DNA of 46,815 nucleotides from Planctomycetia bacterium (GTDB lineage: Bacteria; Planctomycetota; Planctomycetia; Planctomycetales; Planctomycetaceae). The translations under genes and the position numbers were made by a program. Below, one piece after another: positions 43,830 through 46,815 of this stretch. A model generated the notes under the pieces. The model had not been told where the DNA came from. It made no database searches and worked only from the letters and a program-made list of their open reading frames with translations. Position 1 is the first letter of the stretch; each line of letters begins with the position of its first letter. The DNA lies in the NCBI GenBank assembly GCA_016200145.1, contig JACQFH010000397.1:1-46815 (forward strand). The letters are read 5' to 3'.

Positions 43830-46344
43830 AAACGAACTCGTTCAGATTGAACAGCACCCGGCACAGCCCGACGAGTCCCCCCGGACCCGGCTCGCCCGCC
43901 AGAAATTTGAGCGCGTCGTGCAGTTCATCGTCCGTCGGGTCACGAGTCAAAGCCAGCTGATACGCAATGCGAATCTGAGCCGCGCGATCTGCCCCCGCGA
44001 CTGCTGCCACACGCTGCGCAAAACAACTGGCTTCGTCATTCACCAGCCGGCCGTTGAGCAAAAGCAGCGCCTGTAACGGCGTCGTCGAAACGGCACGCTG
44101 TTCGTTCGGACTGCTGAAGACCGGCGCATCGAGGGCCGCCAAAAGCGGAAAATCGAGCTGTCGCCGGTTGAATATGTAAACCGACCGGCGCAGCGAATCG
44201 GGACCGTCGCTGGGCTCCCAGAATCGAGAGTGCTTGTAATACGTCCGGTCGTCCATCCCGTCGGGGAGCGGCGGATAGATTCCGGGGCCTCCCATTTCCA
44301 GGTTCAGCCGGCCGCTCACGGCCAGAATGCTGTCGCGGATCGCTTCGCCTTCAAGGCGTCGGCGATTCATTCGCCACAGCAGGCGATTGGTGGGGTCGGC
44401 CTGCTCCGCCGCCAACGAATGCACGTCGGAACTCTGCCGGTACGTTGCGGAGGTCATGATCAGCCGGTGCATGGATTTCACCGACCAGCGGTTCTCGATG
44501 AACTGCGCCGCCAGCCAGTCCAGGAGCAACGGATGGGTCGGTGGCGTTCCGTTGCGCCCGAAATTATTCGCCGTCCGCACCAACCCCTGTCCAAAGTGGT
44601 TCTGCCAGATACGATTCACCATCACGCGGGAGGCCAGCGGGTTGTCACGGCTTGTAATCCACTCGGCCAGTCCGATCCGGAATTTTTCGAGGTTGCCGAA
44701 TTTATCGGTGCGCGGCGTCGCCGGATCGTGACTGCCGATGACCGCACTCAAGAATCCCGGCCTGACCATTTCCCCCAACCGGTCGACTTCGCCGCGAATG
44801 CGAACGAAGGCCACCGGCAGGTGCGGCACATTGGCGAAATAGTCCTGGGTCGTGTTGGCGACCACGTGGGCCCTCGGCAGATACCGATCGACGCGGCGCC
44901 GGGCGGCGCCCTTCTCGAATACTCCGTCGAGTGCCGCTTCGACGACGTCGTTGCGCAAACGAGTCAGCGACACGCGGTCTTCGGCGGTGAAGCGGCGCAC
45001 TGTGGCGGTCCCCTGGGCACCGGCCGCTTCCGGCTCGGCCAGAGCCAATCGGCGATCGAGCTCTGCCTTCGTCGCCTGCTTCGCAGCCGCGTCGGGAGTC
45101 TGTCCCTCGGAGATCAACAGGTCTTTGAGTCGCGACAGGAATTCCGTTTCGAGGTCCGCGCTTCGCTTCTGAGTCTGGGACAGGTGCTGTTCCGCCGCCT
45201 GGCGCAGCGCGGCCCAGCGCTCGGTTTCGTGGGCCTCGAACGGCACGTCCGCCGTTTCCATTCGCGCGCCCACGAAGAATGCCTGCAGCCGATAGAAGTC
45301 ACGTTGCGTCATCGGGTCGTATTTGTGGTCGTGGCACTGGGCGCATCCCAGCGTGACCCCCAGAAACACCGATGCCACCGACGAGGTCAGTTCGTTCAGC
45401 AGCAGTTGGCGATTCACGTCCTTATTGGGCGATCCATGTTCCGGGCTGAGCCTGAGGAACCCCAGCGCGACGCGCGATTGGCTTGTGGGCGAATCGATTT
45501 CGTCTCCGGCGAGCTGCTCGATGATGAACCGGTCGTAGGTCTTGTCGTCGTTGAAAGATCGAATGACGTAGTCGCGGTAGCGCCACAGGTGCGAGAATTC
45601 GCGGTCGTATTCCGATCCGCCGGAATCGGCATAGCGGACGACGTCCAGCCAGTGGCGACCCCAGCGCTCGCCGTAGCGCGGGTCCGCCAGCAGCCGGTCG
45701 AGCAGCCGTTCATAGGAGTTGCTCGATTTGTCGTCGAGAAACTCGCGAGCCTCCTGTGGCGTGGGGGGCATGCCGACGAGATCGAAAAACGCGCGCCGCA
45801 GCAGGACCGGTCGCGAGGCTTCCGGGGCTGGTTCGAGCCCCGACTTTTCAAGTTCAGCCAGCACGAATCGATCGATCGGATGCAGAGCGCGAGTCGACTG
45901 CCGGATTTCAGGAAGTTCCGGGTCGCGGATTTTCTGTACGGCCCACCAGTTGGCCGTCTCGTTGCGCAGGGCGGGGGGCGGCGAGGTCAGGTGCCTGATC
46001 CACGATTCCAGCAGCGCAACATCTTCGGGCGCAAGCGGCTCTCCCTTGAGCGGCATCTGTGGCTTGAGCCGGCCGGCTACCATCTTGATGAGCACGCTTT
46101 CTTCCGGGTGACCAGGGACGATCGCCGCGCCGCGCGTCGCTCCCCCGGCCACGAGGCTCGCCACCGACGAAATCGCCAGGCCGCTCTTCCGCTCGTCGTC
46201 GCCATGACAGCCGCCACACCGCGCCTTGAGCAGCGGTGAAACCTTCGTCTCGAAGATCACATCGCGCGGCGCCGCGTCTTCGGCGAATACAGGCGCAGTC
46301 AGTGTTAGGAGAATTGCAACAGCGATCACGGCCCCACACGGCAC
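43819..46344 (-). CDS. DUF1549/DUF1553 protein with N-terminal cytochrome-like domain (PSD1)
   Basis: GTG at 46344 gives 841 residues with a clean signal peptide (CGAVIAVAILLTLTAPVFA). An earlier ATG at 46539 would add 65 residues that are encoded by two inverted repeats and carry no signal likeness. RCGGCHGDDERKSG near 30-45 is the CxxCH of planctomycete cytochrome domain 1. HLTSPPPAL leads to DUF1549 (WGRHWLDVVRYADSGGSEYDREF) and DUF1553 (NRIWQNHFGQGLVRTANNFG, QRAVSTTPLQALLLLN). The product is exported and is paired with DUF1501. Function unknown. Confidence 0.9.
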   Translation of the reverse strand: MPCGAVIAVAILLTLTAPVFAEDAAPRDVIFETKVSPLLKARCGGCHGDDERKSGLAISSVASLVAGGATRGAAIVPGHPEESVLIKMVAGRLKPQMPLKGEPLAPEDVALLESWIRHLTSPPPALRNETANWWAVQKIRDPELPEIRQSTRALHPIDRFVLAELEKSGLEPAPEASRPVLLRRAFFDLVGMPPTPQEAREFLDDKSSNSYERLLDRLLADPRYGERWGRHWLDVVRYADSGGSEYDREFSHLWRYRDYVIRSFNDDKTYDRFIIEQLAGDEIDSPTSQSRVALGFLRLSPEHGSPNKDVNRQLLLNELTSSVASVFLGVTLGCAQCHDHKYDPMTQRDFYRLQAFFVGARMETADVPFEAHETERWAALRQAAEQHLSQTQKRSADLETEFLSRLKDLLISEGQTPDAAAKQATKAELDRRLALAEPEAAGAQGTATVRRFTAEDRVSLTRLRNDVVEAALDGVFEKGAARRRVDRYLPRAHVVANTTQDYFANVPHLPVAFVRIRGEVDRLGEMVRPGFLSAVIGSHDPATPRTDKFGNLEKFRIGLAEWITSRDNPLASRVMVNRIWQNHFGQGLVRTANNFGRNGTPPTHPLLLDWLAAQFIENRWSVKSMHRLIMTSATYRQSSDVHSLAAEQADPTNRLLWRMNRRRLEGEAIRDSILAVSGRLNLEMGGPGIYPPLPDGMDDRTYYKHSRFWEPSDGPDSLRRSVYIFNRRQLDFPLLAALDAPVFSSPNEQRAVSTTPLQALLLLNGRLVNDEASCFAQRVAAVAGADRAAQIRIAYQLALTRDPTDDELHDALKFLAGEPGPGGLVGLCRVLFNLNEFVYVD

Positions 46345-46381
46345 GCTACAGTGACTCGTTTCTCGGCCGAGAATTCGTGAG

Positions 46382-46461
46382 CCGCGAATGAACGCGAAGG
46401 AACGCGAATCAGGCCCAGGCCCGATCATTCCGTATTTGCGTTCATTCGCGTTCATTTGCGG
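46382..46461. repeat. Inverted repeat GAATGAACGCGAA type
   Basis: Left arm about 46382-46410 and right arm about 46434-46461 are imperfect reverse complements built from AATGAACGCG(A) units, with a spacer around 46411-46433. It lies just upstream of the PSD1 start. Confidence 0.65.
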
Positions 46462-46503
46462 CTTTATCTCAGTCGTCCGTCTAATCCAAAATGTCATACA
46501 GAC

Positions 46504-46579
46504 GTAGGGTGGGTCGAACGGAGTGAGGCCCACCTGCATCGGCGACGTGGTGGGCCTCGCACAGCTCGACCCACCCTAC
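46504..46579. repeat. 31-bp inverted repeat GTAGGGTGGGTCGA
   Basis: Arms 46504-46534 and 46549-46579 share GTAGGGTGGGTCGA and AGGCCCACC exactly; the 8-base middle differs. The spacer is 14 bases. The right arm contains the TAG stop of the ceramidase-like gene. Confidence 0.85.
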
Positions 46580-46815
46580 TTAAGGTCATTGAGAAGGCTC
46601 AGCGTCGTCTCCACCACCGCCGGCCCCCACGCCGGGGTCAGTTGCGAAGGCAGATGGTAGTTCCACGTTGATTCTACCACTTCCATCCCCCCCTCCGAAA
46701 AGGCCTGCGGTGGAGGAATGTAGCCGATGCACCCGTTGCTGTAGCCCAGAAACAGCGTGTGTTCCAGCGGCGACCGGCGTTTGACCTCCAGCCCAAGTTC
46801 AGCCAGCGGCTCGGC
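46576..46815 (-). CDS. Ceramidase-like protein, C-terminal part
   Basis: The frame is open to the window edge and ends at TAG 46578-46576. The 79 visible residues include HTLFLGYSNGCIGYIPPPQA, AFSEGGMEVVESTWNYH and TPAWGPAVVETTLSLLNDL, which fit the C-terminal region of neutral/alkaline non-lysosomal ceramidase-type proteins (GYxNGxxGYIP, EGGYE). Secretion is expected for the family but the N-terminus is outside the window. Confidence in the family is moderate. Confidence 0.65.
   Translation of the reverse strand, partial: AEPLAELGLEVKRRSPLEHTLFLGYSNGCIGYIPPPQAFSEGGMEVVESTWNYHLPSQLTPAWGPAVVETTLSLLNDLK

Noticed and set aside
1-46815. tRNA, rRNA, prophage or insertion sequence
   Set aside because: No tRNA-like cloverleaf, rRNA segment, transposase, integrase or phage gene was recognised in either strand.

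Overview
The window looks like chromosomal DNA of a planctomycete. It is GC-rich and carries hallmark families of that phylum: two DUF1501 proteins, a DUF1549/DUF1553 protein with an N-terminal CxxCH domain, a Tat-exported Gfo/Idh/MocA oxidoreductase, a secreted EF-hand protein, a GAF/HlyD/M50 export cluster, squalene-hopene cyclase, and the dispersed TPTRSASE/NPKRR-type repeat. I cannot name the genus from sequence alone.

Layout. 1-2061 (+): the end of an unknown gene and a secreted EF-hand protein. 2084-9643 (-): a four-gene export operon of TolC, HlyD, PqqD-M50-HlyD (frameshifted here) and tandem GAF-TM-HlyD. 9977-15529: Tat oxidoreductase, 3-hydroxyisobutyrate dehydrogenase-like enzyme, M3 peptidase and a squalene-cyclase-repeat protein with a CxxCH motif. 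15705-20164 (-): a tight run of DUF1501, [2Fe-2S] ferredoxin and lutA-lutB-lutC. 20371-21377: an RnfD-like gene that appears broken by an internal deletion. 21478-28859: enolase-superfamily dehydratase, double alpha/beta hydrolase, NAD kinase, acetamidase, and an AtzG/AtzE-like amidase pair. 28940-33271: redoxin-like protein, then a hopanoid pair (squalene-hopene cyclase and a GT87 membrane glycosyltransferase). 33465-35868: small conserved proteins. 35870-37674: leuA with a complete-looking ribosome-mediated attenuator. 37707-46344: RND transporter, cardiolipin synthase, DUF1501 and DUF1549/1553 pair. The right edge holds the end of a ceramidase-like gene.

The most interesting signal is the leuA leader at 37485-37674. 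In order it has a sigma70-like promoter, a 21-codon peptide with seven Leu codons, a near copy of the terminator 3' arm at the peptide's stop codon, and a perfect 10-bp hairpin followed by six U. These are the parts of a leucine attenuator. It would control leuA and probably the two genes behind it.

Second is the export operon, in which one-subunit sensing (GAF), proteolysis (M50) and periplasmic adaptor (HlyD) modules are fused, with no ATPase or permease gene in the cluster. Third, nearly every non-coding gap holds an inverted repeat of a few recurring designs. Several of these supply a stop codon, or lie at a start codon, of the flanking gene.
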